This document shows positions 36,015-44,796 of a DNA stretch of 64,000 bases, in pieces. Position 1 is the first letter of the stretch. Every line of letters starts with the position of its first letter. Origin of the DNA: Anaeromyxobacter soli (GTDB lineage: Bacteria > Myxococcota > Myxococcia > Myxococcales > Anaeromyxobacteraceae). Under the pieces are notes generated by a model that was given only the letters and a program-made list of their open reading frames with translations, was not told the DNA's origin and searched no databases. The stretch covers positions 1-64,000 of the forward strand of contig NZ_JAKZLF010000013.1 in NCBI RefSeq assembly GCF_022808855.1, written 5' to 3'. Both the position numbers and the translations under genes were made by a program.

Positions 36015-37300
36015 GGCGGCAGCTCCCCCCCGAGCGCCGCCCGCTCGCGCGAGAGCCGCATCGTCACCAGGGCGCAGGCGAACAGGAAGTAGAGGAACCA
36101 GGACAGCGAGTACCCGTTGGCCATCTCGATGACGAGGTAGCCCGCGAGCGCCGCGAAGACCGCGCGGGCCTCGGTGCCGACGAGCGGATCCGCGCCGACG
36201 CGCCACAGCTTCGGCATGAGCCAGGCGACGAACGCGCAGAAGAGCAGGAACGCGACCACCCCGAGCTCGCCGACGATCTCGAGCAGGATGTTGTGCGCGA
36301 CGTAGCGGCGCCCGCCCGCCTCGAGCGGCGCGTAGCGACCCCAGGCCTGGAGGTACGCGCTCGCGCCCACGCCCGTGAACGGGCGCTCCTCGAGGATCAC
36401 GCCCAGCACCTTCCAGGCGTTCTCGCGCCCCTCGACCGAGACGTCCGTCTCGTACTGCGTGATCGTGGCGTTGCGCTCCCAGAAGCTCGAGGGCGCGAAC
36501 GCGACGAGGCCGAGCGCGATGGCCGAGGCGGCGACGAGCTTCCTCGCCGTGCTGAGGCTCTTGCCGCGGAACAGGAAGAGTGCGATGGCGACGGCCGCGG
36601 CCACCGAGCCGGAGCGGGAGTGGGTGAGCACGATGGCCGAGATTTGGGCGGCGAAGACGGCGGCGAACGCCACGCGGGCCCAGCGCTTCCTCGCGGTGAC
36701 CGCACCGTAGAGGGCGAAGGGCATCACGGCGATGAGGCACATCGCGAGGCGGTTGGGATCTGCGTACGGACCGCGCCAGTGCGTGCGGAACCCGTCGATG
36801 AGGGCGTCGTCGTTGCGCCAGACGTCGATCGCCCCGAGGGCCGGGCCCAGCGCGGCGAGGGTCCCCACGAGCATGAAGCGCCTGAGCCGCTGGGGGCCGT
36901 CCACCGCGTTCTGCACGACGACGAAGACCACCGCCATCTTGGCGGCCTCGACCGTCGCGCCGAGGGTGTCGGTCTGCGAGATGGTCCAGGCGAGCGAGAG
37001 CGGCACGAAGGACAGGTAGACGAGGAGCGGGACCACGCCCGGACCGCCCACCCGCACCCGCTCGCCGGAGGTCACCCGGTGCATGAGCAGCGCGAAGGCT
37101 CCGACCGCCATCGCCACGAAGGCGAGCCGGAACTGCTCGAACCACGGCCACCAGAACTGCGGGTTCGAGTACAGCATCACGACGAACGCGAGCGTGGCGC
37201 CGTGCACGAGCAGGTGCCACCTCCGGCTCGCGCGCTCGATCCACGCTTGCCGCGCGAGGAGCGCCGAGTCGAGAGTCGCTGCGTCCGCGTGAGCCGTCAT
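35999..37300 (-). CDS. O-antigen ligase/Wzy-like polymerase
   Basis: 433-residue inner-membrane protein with about ten hydrophobic segments. The large loop contains LTHSRSGSVAAAVAIALFL and, further on, ERPFTGVGASAYLQAWGRY, HNILLEIVGELGVVAFLLF, the pattern of the Wzy_C/WaaL (O-antigen ligase-like) domain. In an exopolysaccharide locus with Wzx, Wza and Wzc homologues, polymerisation of flipped repeat units is the more likely role than ligation to lipid A. ATG 37300 has GAGG 5 nt before it; GTG 37306 is an alternative. Confidence 0.82.
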   Translation of the reverse strand: MTAHADAATLDSALLARQAWIERASRRWHLLVHGATLAFVVMLYSNPQFWWPWFEQFRLAFVAMAVGAFALLMHRVTSGERVRVGGPGVVPLLVYLSFVPLSLAWTISQTDTLGATVEAAKMAVVFVVVQNAVDGPQRLRRFMLVGTLAALGPALGAIDVWRNDDALIDGFRTHWRGPYADPNRLAMCLIAVMPFALYGAVTARKRWARVAFAAVFAAQISAIVLTHSRSGSVAAAVAIALFLFRGKSLSTARKLVAASAIALGLVAFAPSSFWERNATITQYETDVSVEGRENAWKVLGVILEERPFTGVGASAYLQAWGRYAPLEAGGRRYVAHNILLEIVGELGVVAFLLFCAFVAWLMPKLWRVGADPLVGTEARAVFAALAGYLVIEMANGYSLSWFLYFLFACALVTMRLSRERAALGGELPPWAAR

Positions 37301-37439
37301 GTCCACCTCTGTGGGTCAGAAGGTGCGCGCACCCTGGCTCGCCCGGCCACCGTCCGTTCGGGGTCCGCTGAGCAGCCAGGCAGGCGTGCTCGACGAGGGA
37401 GTGGACCTGTACCTGAAGATCCCGAGCGCACGCCGCACC

Positions 37440-38621
37440 TCACGAGGCCGCGCGCTCGCGGCCGGCCGCGTGCGCCTCGTCGTCCACCGCTCCGGACAGG
37501 GCGTCCGGGCGCTCGCCCGAGACGTGCCGAGCGAGCCCCAGCGTGTGGAAGACGCTGTCCAGGCTGCAGATGGCGAGCGCCGCGCTGTAGGAGATCGGGC
37601 CGAGCGTCGAGTTCTCCCAGAGCACCTTGCGCGACATCGCGTACGGGTCGCCGCCGCGCACGTTCTCGCGATCCTCCGTGGTGACCCCCGTCTCGAACCC
37701 CGACTCGGCGACCGCGTGCCGCACCGCCGGCGTGTAGTAGCCGTTCGGATAGGCGAAGTGGAGCGGCGGGCGCCCGAGCCGCTCCGCGATCATCTGGCTG
37801 CAGCCGGCGATCTCGCGGCGCGCCTCCTGGAGCGGCAGGTTCGAGAGCACCGCGTGGTTCACGGTGTGGCCGCCCACGTCCATCCCCGCGCCGCGCAGCT
37901 CCGCGAGCTCTTCCCAGGTCATCGCGCGCGTGTCGTCGGGGAGGTCCTGCTCGGCGAGGCCGGTCCGCGCCTCGAGGGCGCCCGCGATCGCCACCAGCCG
38001 ATCGTGCGGGAGCCGCGCGATGAGCCGGTCGAGGGTCGCGGCCGGCCCGGGCTCCGCGCAGGCGGTGAGCAAGGACTGCAGCGGCCCCGGCAGCCCTGCC
38101 CGCTCCACCGGGATCCCGCGCCGCGCGATCTCGGTGAGCGAGGCGTAGAGGCGGTCGTGCGGGAACCGCTTCGCCGTGCCGGTGTAGCCGGTCGCGACGA
38201 AGAAGGTGGCCGGGACCTTGAGCGCGGCGAGGACCGGCATCGCCACGTGGTGGTTGTCGGCGTAGCCGTCGTCGAAGGTGACGACGAACGCGTCGCGGCG
38301 GCGCGTGCCGGGCGGCTCGCCCAGGATCCGGCGCGCGTCGGAGAGCGACACGATCTCGCGGGTGCGCGCGATGTCCTCGATCTGGCGCTGCAGGGTCTGT
38401 GCGGAGATGAACATCGAGGCGATCGACTCGCGGGCGCTCGCCTCGAAGTCCAGGGTGGCGCGGTGGTACGAGAGGATGACCACGCGGGTCCCGCCGGCCT
38501 GCCGCCGCTGCCACGTCCGCACCGCGCGGTGGACCCCCGCCGCGAGGAAGGTCCCCGCCGCCGCGACCTTCACCGCCCGCCTCAGGATCCACTTCGGGCT
38601 GTTGTCCGCACGCTCCGGCAT
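37440..38621 (-). CDS. polysaccharide deacetylase (NodB homology)
   Basis: 393 residues with a basic N-terminus and a hydrophobic helix near residues 15-33, then a carbohydrate esterase 4 domain. FVVTFDDGYADNHH contains the catalytic Asp and metal-binding Asp; MDVGGHTVNHAVLSNLPL supplies the two His ligands; HFAYPNGYYTPAVRHAVAESGF is the third block. It probably removes N-acetyl groups from the polymer, at or beyond the inner membrane. It follows the FemAB-like gene by 70 bp, and a 12-bp palindrome (GGTGCGCGCACC, 37322-37333) lies just downstream. Confidence 0.87.
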   Translation of the reverse strand: MPERADNSPKWILRRAVKVAAAGTFLAAGVHRAVRTWQRRQAGGTRVVILSYHRATLDFEASARESIASMFISAQTLQRQIEDIARTREIVSLSDARRILGEPPGTRRRDAFVVTFDDGYADNHHVAMPVLAALKVPATFFVATGYTGTAKRFPHDRLYASLTEIARRGIPVERAGLPGPLQSLLTACAEPGPAATLDRLIARLPHDRLVAIAGALEARTGLAEQDLPDDTRAMTWEELAELRGAGMDVGGHTVNHAVLSNLPLQEARREIAGCSQMIAERLGRPPLHFAYPNGYYTPAVRHAVAESGFETGVTTEDRENVRGGDPYAMSRKVLWENSTLGPISYSAALAICSLDSVFHTLGLARHVSGERPDALSGAVDDEAHAAGRERAAS

Positions 38622-38691
38622 CTTCCGCCTCTCTTCTTCACCTTCGACCTCGCCGCCGCGCGGCGCGGCCCCACCCCCGCCGTACCGCCAG

Positions 38692-39903
38692 TCAGCCGCC
38701 GCGCGCGCCCGCCAGCGCGCTCGCCTCGAGCGAGCGCCTCGCGCGCCTGAGCGCCCCCCACACCCGCTCCGGCGCGACGGACCTCGCGATCCCGCGCGCC
38801 GCGCGGAACGCCTCCTCCGCGGCGACGGCGGTCCCGGCGCGCAGCGACGGCGCCTGCAGGCGGACGCTGCACGTCTCGCGGCGATCCCAGGCCCAGTCCA
38901 TCTTGTAGGCCTCGGTGCCGCGCAGGAAGTCGTAGTCGGTGAGGCCGCGCGCGTAGGCGTCCGCGACCGTCCGCCCGACGAGCACGACGCCGGGGCTCCG
39001 GGCCGACCAGGCAGGGTCGTAGCCGGACTGATAGTAGAAGAAGCGGCGGCCCACCTCGAGGCCGTAGACCGCGGCGATCGCGTCGCGCCCCACGAACAGG
39101 CGGTACATGCGCAGCCAGCCGCGCGCGGCGAGGAGCGGCGCCACCTCGCGGTGGAACTCCTCGACCGGCCCGGGCGGGATGCCGGAGGAGCCGCCCTCGA
39201 CCTCCCAGCGCAGCCGGTGCAGCCGCAGGAAGTCGTCCATGGCGGCGGTCGCCTCGTCCGCGGCCGCGACCTCGATCCGGAAGCCCGCCTGCTTCTCGAG
39301 CCAGCGGACCCGCCGCGCGTACGTCTCGCGCCGGCGGATCCTGGCGAGGTGCTGCTCGAAGGTGCCGCGCACGACGAACCCGGGACAGACGAAGCCGCGC
39401 TCCACCTGCGCCCGCACTCCGCGCGGCGCCATGGCCGCGCGCAGGGCGGCGACGGTCGGCGAGCCGCAGGGGAGGTCCTCGAGGCAGAGGACGTCCCACG
39501 CCGCGGCCCCCGCCGCGAGCGCCCGCGCGATCGCCTCGCGCGCGGCGGCCGCGTGCTCGGGCCGGGCGAGCACGTCGAGGCCGTCCGCGCCGGTGAGGCC
39601 GTTGCCGAGGAGGCTGAAGCGCCGCTCCCCCACGAGCCCCGGGCGCGCCGAGAGCACGAGGAGCCCGGCGAGCCGCGCGTCGCGGTCGCGCGCCTCCAGG
39701 ATCCAGATCGGCCGGCGCGCGGCGAAGCAGCGGTGGAAGGTGTGGAGCCACTCCCAGGAGAGGAACGGCGACGGCGCCTGGGCGGCGTCGAAGAGCGCGC
39801 GCCACTCCTCCTTCAGGACCGCGAGGCGCGCGGGGTCGCGGTGCTCGACGACGGTGAGGCCGGCGGCGCGCTCCCCGGCGGGCGCTGGGCTGGTGGGCGT
39901 CAC
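38692..39903 (-). CDS. FemAB/CelD-like GNAT-fold acyltransferase (second copy)
   Basis: 403-residue cytoplasmic protein of the BcsL/CelD-like GNAT-fold superfamily (acetyltransferase domain GNAT_6). PSPFLSWEWLHTFHRCF near residue 45 and FYYQSGYDPAWSARSPGVVLVGRTVADAYARGLTDYDFLRG near residue 290 are the two characteristic blocks. Family members are found in exopolysaccharide and cellulose loci and are thought to acylate or aminoacylate sugars. The start ATG overlaps the aminotransferase stop by 4 bp, linking its job to the amino-sugar step. Substrate unknown. Confidence 0.78.
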   Translation of the reverse strand: MTPTSPAPAGERAAGLTVVEHRDPARLAVLKEEWRALFDAAQAPSPFLSWEWLHTFHRCFAARRPIWILEARDRDARLAGLLVLSARPGLVGERRFSLLGNGLTGADGLDVLARPEHAAAAREAIARALAAGAAAWDVLCLEDLPCGSPTVAALRAAMAPRGVRAQVERGFVCPGFVVRGTFEQHLARIRRRETYARRVRWLEKQAGFRIEVAAADEATAAMDDFLRLHRLRWEVEGGSSGIPPGPVEEFHREVAPLLAARGWLRMYRLFVGRDAIAAVYGLEVGRRFFYYQSGYDPAWSARSPGVVLVGRTVADAYARGLTDYDFLRGTEAYKMDWAWDRRETCSVRLQAPSLRAGTAVAAEEAFRAARGIARSVAPERVWGALRRARRSLEASALAGARGG

Positions 39904-41081
39904 TCGAGCGCCTCCCTCACGCAGCGGGCGAGGTATGCCATGTCGTCGGGCTGCAGGTCCTGATGCACGGGGAGCTCGAGCACGCGCCGCCGGAGCATCG
40001 CGACGTCCGGGAACGGCTCCTCGGGGCAGAGCGGGTGCCCGGTGCGCCAGAAGTCCACCGTCTCGACGCCGCGCGCGGCGAGCCGCGCGGCCACGGCTGC
40101 CTTGTCGTCGCAGAGGAGCGGGTAGAAGAGCGGGCTCGCGCCGGCGGGCAGCTCCGGGAAGATCGGCACCACCCGGTCGCGCAGCCGGCCGAGGAGGAGG
40201 AAGTAGTTGCGCCGCCGCGCCGCGACGATGGCCTCGGCGTCGAGCCGCCGGGCGATGAGCTCGGAGAGGGAGCTCATGCCGAGATCGACCGTCGCGAGGT
40301 CGAACGTCATGGTGCCGGTGGAGACCGGGTGAACTCCGGTCGCGCCGCGCACGTACGAGTACGCCCGCCGCGCCGCGCTGCGGAGCGCCTCGCCCGCGTC
40401 CCCGAGCCGGAACGCGGCGTTCTGGAGGAGCGAGCCGGTCGCGTGGGAGAGCGTGGACGCGAGCGGCGCCGCCTCCGGCTGCGGGACCTCGCCGCGAACG
40501 GACGGGTCGTTCACGACGAGCGCGCCGCCGTTCGGCACCGGGAGCGTCTTGTAGAAGCAGAAGATCCCGAGCGCGCCCACCGACCCGAGCGGCCGGGTCC
40601 CCTCGGCGGCGAGGAGCGACAGCGCGCAGTCCTCCACCACCGGCAGCCCGTGCCGCCGCGCGATCGCCGTCACCTCGTCCATCGGCTGCGCGAAGCCGGC
40701 GTAGTGGATGACGTAGAGGGCGCGGGTGCGGGGGCCGATCTTGGCCTCGAGGTCCTCGAGGTCGAGGCGCATGCGAGCGTCCACCCGCACGAAGCGCGGG
40801 AACGCGCCGGCCGCGGCGAGCGCCCCCACCTCCACGCCGTGGTGGTAGGCCGGCACGAGCACCTCGTGGCCCGTGAGCCCGAGCAGCCGCGCGCCGTGGT
40901 AGACCGCGTTCCGCGCCAGGTAGAAGTGGGTCGTGCGCCGCGCCCCGAACGGGAAGGCGGGCGGCCGGGAGGCGGCCAGGGGAGAGAGCATCCTCGGCCA
41001 GAGCGTGGGCAGGGCCGGGATGTAGCGCCTGCGCGCCTCGCGCGCGGTCGGCCAGGTCCGCGCCGCCACCGCCCGACTCAT
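39900..41081 (-). CDS. DegT/DnrJ/EryC1-family PLP aminotransferase
   Basis: 393-residue pyridoxal-phosphate enzyme. IHYAGFAQPMDEVTAIARRHGLPVVEDCALSLLA includes the Asp that holds the cofactor ring, and IFCFYKTLPVPNGGALVVND contains the Schiff-base Lys. The family aminates keto-sugars on nucleotides. ATG 41081 gives the usual ATGA overlap with the upstream gene; a GTG at 41090 is an alternative. It is flanked on both sides by FemAB/CelD-like genes with 4-bp overlaps, which suggests that the new amino group is acylated. The particular sugar cannot be inferred. Confidence 0.85.
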   Translation of the reverse strand: MSRAVAARTWPTAREARRRYIPALPTLWPRMLSPLAASRPPAFPFGARRTTHFYLARNAVYHGARLLGLTGHEVLVPAYHHGVEVGALAAAGAFPRFVRVDARMRLDLEDLEAKIGPRTRALYVIHYAGFAQPMDEVTAIARRHGLPVVEDCALSLLAAEGTRPLGSVGALGIFCFYKTLPVPNGGALVVNDPSVRGEVPQPEAAPLASTLSHATGSLLQNAAFRLGDAGEALRSAARRAYSYVRGATGVHPVSTGTMTFDLATVDLGMSSLSELIARRLDAEAIVAARRRNYFLLLGRLRDRVVPIFPELPAGASPLFYPLLCDDKAAVAARLAARGVETVDFWRTGHPLCPEEPFPDVAMLRRRVLELPVHQDLQPDDMAYLARCVREALE

Positions 41082-42214
41082 CGCCACCACGAGAGCGCCT
41101 CCTTCACGGCCGGGCGGACCCGGTGCTTCAACGTGTGCATGGCCCTGCCGGCGAAGGAGGGGCGATACACGTAGAGCCAGTCATGGGGAGCGTGGGCCGG
41201 AGCCCAGTCGCGCTTCCACTCCATGTCGGGGCCGAGGAAGTCGAAGCGCGAGAGGCCGCGCGCCTCGCACTCGGCGAGCACCTCCCGCTGGAGGAGCTGC
41301 CCGGGCGAGACCTGGCCGAGGCGCTCGTCGTACGCCGTCTTCGGCAGGTAATAGACGCCGCGGTGCACCACGCCGAGGTGCACCGCGATGGCGCGGCCGT
41401 CGAGGGTGAGCGCGCGCACCGCGAGCGCCCCGCGCTGGGCGGCGTCCCGCGCGATGCGCGCGTAGAACTGCACGAGGGGCTGCGCGAGCGCGATGGCGGT
41501 GCCGCCCTGCCCCTTCCACCCGCTCGCCTCGAGCGCGAAGAACTCCGCGAGCGCCACGTCGAGCCCCTCGGCGCCGTCCACGCGCGTGAGCGCGACCGCG
41601 CCCAGCTCGCCGAGCCGCCTCGCGCGCCGGCGCAGGTTCGCGCGGAACTTCGCGCTCGTGCGCTCCTCGGCGCCCTTCTCGGACAGCTCGACGTAGGGCG
41701 TCCGCAGCGACTCCCAGCGCCCGGCGAGGTGACGGTCCGCGCGCGCGGCCGCCTCCAGCAGCACCGAGGTCGGCCCCTCGCGCGGGACGTCCCGCAGCAC
41801 GAGCACGTCCCAGCGGATCCGGTCGCGCAGGTGGCCCCACAGCGCCGCGACCGCGCCGGGGGCGTCCTCCCCGAGGACCCACTCCACCCGGCAGGAGTGG
41901 TCGTTCGCAGGGGCGACGAGCCGCGTCACGCCGCGCTCTCGCTGCAAGAGGAGCGGGGCCATCCCGGCGGCCCGGCCGGCGCGGGTGCGCGCGACGAGCA
42001 CCCGCAGCGGGGCGTCCGGCGCGAAGGCGTCGAGCCAGGCGGAGATCCACTCGTGACGGGCGAACGGGACGTCCACCGGGCCGCGCGCGAGCAGCCCGTT
42101 CCACTCGTCCCGGAGCGCGTCGAAGGCGGCGCGCCCCTGCAGCTCCTCGACGCGGTAGCGCGAGCCGGCGGGCTCGTGGGCGGGCGCGAGGAGGGTCTCG
42201 GCGGTCTGGACCAA
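41078..42214 (-). CDS. FemAB/CelD-like GNAT-fold acyltransferase (first copy)
   Basis: 378 residues with the same superfamily layout as the copy at 38692-39903 but clearly diverged: VPFARHEWISAWLDAFAPD near residue 50, a central RRARRLGELG helix, and YYLPKTAYDERLGQVSPGQLLQREVLAECEARGLSRFDFLG near residue 300. The end carries WAPAHAPHDWLYVYRP, as in FemAB-related proteins of exopolysaccharide loci. It begins 15 bp after the YvcK-like gene and is coupled to the aminotransferase. Predicted to act in the cytoplasm on a sugar intermediate. Confidence 0.78.
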   Translation of the reverse strand: MVQTAETLLAPAHEPAGSRYRVEELQGRAAFDALRDEWNGLLARGPVDVPFARHEWISAWLDAFAPDAPLRVLVARTRAGRAAGMAPLLLQRERGVTRLVAPANDHSCRVEWVLGEDAPGAVAALWGHLRDRIRWDVLVLRDVPREGPTSVLLEAAARADRHLAGRWESLRTPYVELSEKGAEERTSAKFRANLRRRARRLGELGAVALTRVDGAEGLDVALAEFFALEASGWKGQGGTAIALAQPLVQFYARIARDAAQRGALAVRALTLDGRAIAVHLGVVHRGVYYLPKTAYDERLGQVSPGQLLQREVLAECEARGLSRFDFLGPDMEWKRDWAPAHAPHDWLYVYRPSFAGRAMHTLKHRVRPAVKEALSWWR

Positions 42215-42229
42215 GGTGTCGTCCCCTCC

Positions 42230-43240
42230 TCAGCGGACCCGCGCGATCGCGAGCAGCGCGCGCGCGAGCTTCCGGGGGTCGTGGCGCCCGCGCTCTCCCT
42301 CGGCGAGCAAGTCGGTCACGACCGGGACCGCGCCCGCGGCGTCGATCGCCGCACGTTCGACCCGCACCGGGACCGCACCCTCCCCGGCGTAGGCCGCCAC
42401 CACGTCCTCGGGCAGCGGGGGCCGCTGCGCGAGCGCCACGTCCACCACGTCCCCGAGGTGGCGCTGCACGGCGCGGACGTGATCGGCGGCGTCGAAGCCG
42501 TCGGTCTCGCCGGCCTCCGTGAAGAGGTTCACGACCAGGACGCGCGTCGCGCCCGTCGTCCGCAGCGCCTCCGGGATGCCCGGCACGAGGAGCCCGGCGA
42601 GCACGCTGGAGTAGAGGCTGCCCGGCCCCAGCACCACCAGGTCCGCGCCGAGGATCGCCTCGATCGCCTGGCTCGAGGCCTGGGCCGCGCCGGCGAGCCG
42701 CAGCTCCGCCACGCGGCCGCGCGCCGCCGCGATGGCGGTCTCGCCGCGCACGATCCGGCCATCGTCCAGCTCCGCGACGAGCTCGACCGGCGTCGCCGTG
42801 GCGGGGACCACCCGACCGCGGACGCCCAGCATCCCGGCCGCGGCCTCCACCGCCTGGCCGAAGTCGCCGAGCCGCTGCGCGAGCGCGGTGAGGACGAGGT
42901 TGCCGATGGTGTGACCGGCGAGCTCGCCGCCCCCCTCGAAGCGGTGCTGGAACACCGACGCGAGCGGCGCTCCCGCCGCGAGCGCCACGAGGCAGTTGCG
43001 GACGTCGCCCGGCGCGGGCACGCCGTAGCGCCGCCTGAGCTCGCCGGAGCTCCCCCCGTCGTCCGCGGTCGTGACCACGGCGGTCAGCTCCACCGCGGGC
43101 TCCTCGTCCGGCTCTCCGTCGCCGGCGGCGAGCCCCTCGAGGACCCGGGGCAGCCCGGTCCCGCCGCCCACCGCCACGACGTGCACGGATCGCGCGTCGG
43201 GTGCGCGCACCGGCCGGGGGACGAGCTCCTCGAGCACCAT
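42230..43240 (-). CDS. yvcK: YvcK/CofD-like UDP-sugar-binding protein
   Basis: 336-residue member of the YvcK (gluconeogenesis factor) branch of the CofD-like family. VVAVGGGTGLPRVLEGL, TTADDGGSSGELRR, PGDVRNCLVALA, GHTIGNLVLTAL and LGPGSLYSSVLAGLLVPGIPEAL are all family blocks. YvcK in Bacillus and Listeria binds UDP-GlcNAc and tunes envelope carbon flow; the coenzyme F420 enzyme CofD is the alternative, but no F420 genes accompany it. Its ATG shares one base with the stop of the WbaP-like gene, so it belongs to the exopolysaccharide operon. Confidence 0.85.
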   Translation of the reverse strand: MVLEELVPRPVRAPDARSVHVVAVGGGTGLPRVLEGLAAGDGEPDEEPAVELTAVVTTADDGGSSGELRRRYGVPAPGDVRNCLVALAAGAPLASVFQHRFEGGGELAGHTIGNLVLTALAQRLGDFGQAVEAAAGMLGVRGRVVPATATPVELVAELDDGRIVRGETAIAAARGRVAELRLAGAAQASSQAIEAILGADLVVLGPGSLYSSVLAGLLVPGIPEALRTTGATRVLVVNLFTEAGETDGFDAADHVRAVQRHLGDVVDVALAQRPPLPEDVVAAYAGEGAVPVRVERAAIDAAGAVPVVTDLLAEGERGRHDPRKLARALLAIARVR

Positions 43241-44637
43241 CACTTCGCCCCCTTCCCGAGGAGCACCACCTTCGCGGTGGCGAGGAGGCAGACGAGGTCG
43301 AGGAACAGCGAGGCGTTCTTGATGTAGTAAAGGTCGTACTCGAGCTTGCGGGCCTGTTCCTCCATCGTGGAGCCGTACCCGTACTTGAGCTGCGCCCACC
43401 CGGTGAGGCCCGGCTTCACGAGCTCGCGCAGCGTGAAGAGCGGGTAGCGCACCTTCAGCTCGGAGAGGAACACCGGCCGCTCCGGGCGCGGGCCGACGAG
43501 GCTCATGTCGCCGCGGAGCACGTTCCAGAGCTGCGGTAGCTCGTCGAGCCGCGCGCGCCGCAGGAAGCGGCCCAGCGGCAGCACGCGGGGATCCTGCTCG
43601 GTCGCCCACACCGCGCCGTGCTGCTCGGCGTCGCGGCGCATGGTGCGGAACTTCCACACGCGGTACGGCGTGCCGCTGCGTCCGGTGCGCTCCTGCGAGT
43701 AGAAGATCGGGCGGCCGTCGGAGAGCCAGATCGCGATCGCGGTGGCGACCATGATCGGCGCCGCCCCGGCGAGCATCACGAGCGACACGGCGAGGTCGAG
43801 CGCCCGCTTGGCGGTGCGCGTGCCGCGCGAGACGCGGAAGCCGTCGTCGAAGATGAGCGAGCTGGGACGCACGAGCGACAGCGGGATGCGCTGCAGCGTC
43901 GCCTCGGCGAAGCCCACGTCGTCCACCACCCGGCGACCGCGCGTGCGGAGCGTCAGGAGGTCGTCGATGGGCAGGCCCTCCCGCCGGTCCTCCATGGCGA
44001 CCACCACGATCTGGACGCGCTCCCGGCGCGCGACCTCGCCGAGCGAGCCCTCCAGGATCGCGTCCGCCGGGACCGCGGCCGGGGCGAGCGACCGCTGGGG
44101 CCTCACGAAGCCGACCGCCCGGTAGAGCCCGTCCGCCTCGCGCTCCATCGCGCGCGCGAGGTCGCGGGCCCGCGCGCCGGTCCCGAGGAAGACAACCCGG
44201 GTCGGCGAGCCGACGACGGCCGGCATGAGGACGCGGGCGGCGATGACGCCGAAGGCGCCGCCCGCGGCGGCGAGCACGAGCGAGCGGTGCAGCATCCACC
44301 CGGGCAGGAAGAGGTCGAGCGCGATGTCGGCGAGGGCGATGGCGATCGCGGCCACGCCGATCGCCCGCAGGAGGCGCCGCCCGTCCGCGCGATCGCGCAC
44401 CGCCGCGTGGAGGTCGTAGAGGTCGCCGAGATAGAGCGCGCCCGCGAAGAACACGGAGGCGAGCGCGGCGCGGAGCACCGCCGGGTACATCGGCGGCCCT
44501 CCCACGGAGCTCGTCGCCTGGGCGGCGACCGGCCCGAGGGACGCGCCCGCGAGCAGCGCCAGCACGAGGACCGTCTCCTCGGCGAAGAAGTACGCCGCCT
44601 TGCGCGGCGAGAACCAATGGTTGAAGACCCGGACCAA
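43240..44637 (-). CDS. exopolysaccharide polyprenyl glycosylphosphotransferase (WbaP-type)
   Basis: 465-residue initiating enzyme that moves a sugar 1-phosphate onto undecaprenyl phosphate. Four N-terminal hydrophobic segments and a CoA-binding-like domain (VVFLGTGARARDLARAM) precede the transferase: KRALDLAVSLVMLAGAAP, a membrane re-entrant helix, then YRVWKFRTMRRDAE, FLRRARLDELPQLWNVLRGDMSLVGPRPER and LTGWAQLKYGYGSTMEE. I take TTG 44637 because GGAGG lies 4 nt before it; an extension to 44709 is less likely. It is separated from the kinase gene by two hairpins. Confidence 0.88.
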   Translation of the reverse strand: MVRVFNHWFSPRKAAYFFAEETVLVLALLAGASLGPVAAQATSSVGGPPMYPAVLRAALASVFFAGALYLGDLYDLHAAVRDRADGRRLLRAIGVAAIAIALADIALDLFLPGWMLHRSLVLAAAGGAFGVIAARVLMPAVVGSPTRVVFLGTGARARDLARAMEREADGLYRAVGFVRPQRSLAPAAVPADAILEGSLGEVARRERVQIVVVAMEDRREGLPIDDLLTLRTRGRRVVDDVGFAEATLQRIPLSLVRPSSLIFDDGFRVSRGTRTAKRALDLAVSLVMLAGAAPIMVATAIAIWLSDGRPIFYSQERTGRSGTPYRVWKFRTMRRDAEQHGAVWATEQDPRVLPLGRFLRRARLDELPQLWNVLRGDMSLVGPRPERPVFLSELKVRYPLFTLRELVKPGLTGWAQLKYGYGSTMEEQARKLEYDLYYIKNASLFLDLVCLLATAKVVLLGKGAK

Positions 44638-44716
44638 GTCCCCTCCCCGTCCAACCCCGACCGCCGTGCCCGGCGCGCACTCCCGCGCACGGGCCAGGAC
44701 CCGAGCCACCGTCTCC

Positions 44717-44739
44717 GGCCACGACCGTGCGTCGTGGCC
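44717..44739 (-). other. 9-bp hairpin in the kinase-WbaP gap
   Basis: GGCCACGAC, a 5-nt loop and GTCGTGGCC pair perfectly. It is the second of two hairpins in the 159-bp gap between two polysaccharide genes, and could be an attenuator, a processing site or an operator. Confidence 0.5.
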
Positions 44740-44755
44740 ACCCCCCTCCCACGCC

Positions 44756-44787
44756 CCCTCCGCGCCGCCGCTGGCGGCGCGGGAGGG
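44756..44787 (-). terminator. strong hairpin after the BY-kinase-like gene
   Basis: CCCTC-CGCGCCGCC and GGCGGCGC-GGGAGGG pair with one bulge around a 3-nt loop, only 9 bp past the minus-strand stop at 44797. No U-tract follows, so it may be partial termination that lowers expression of the downstream biosynthetic genes relative to the export genes. Confidence 0.5.
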
Positions 44788-44796
44788 CGCCGGTCC

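Noticed and set aside
42230-43240. Coenzyme F420 biosynthesis CofD (2-phospholactate transferase)
   Set aside because: The sequence blocks follow the YvcK branch and there are no cofC, cofE or cofGH genes nearby.
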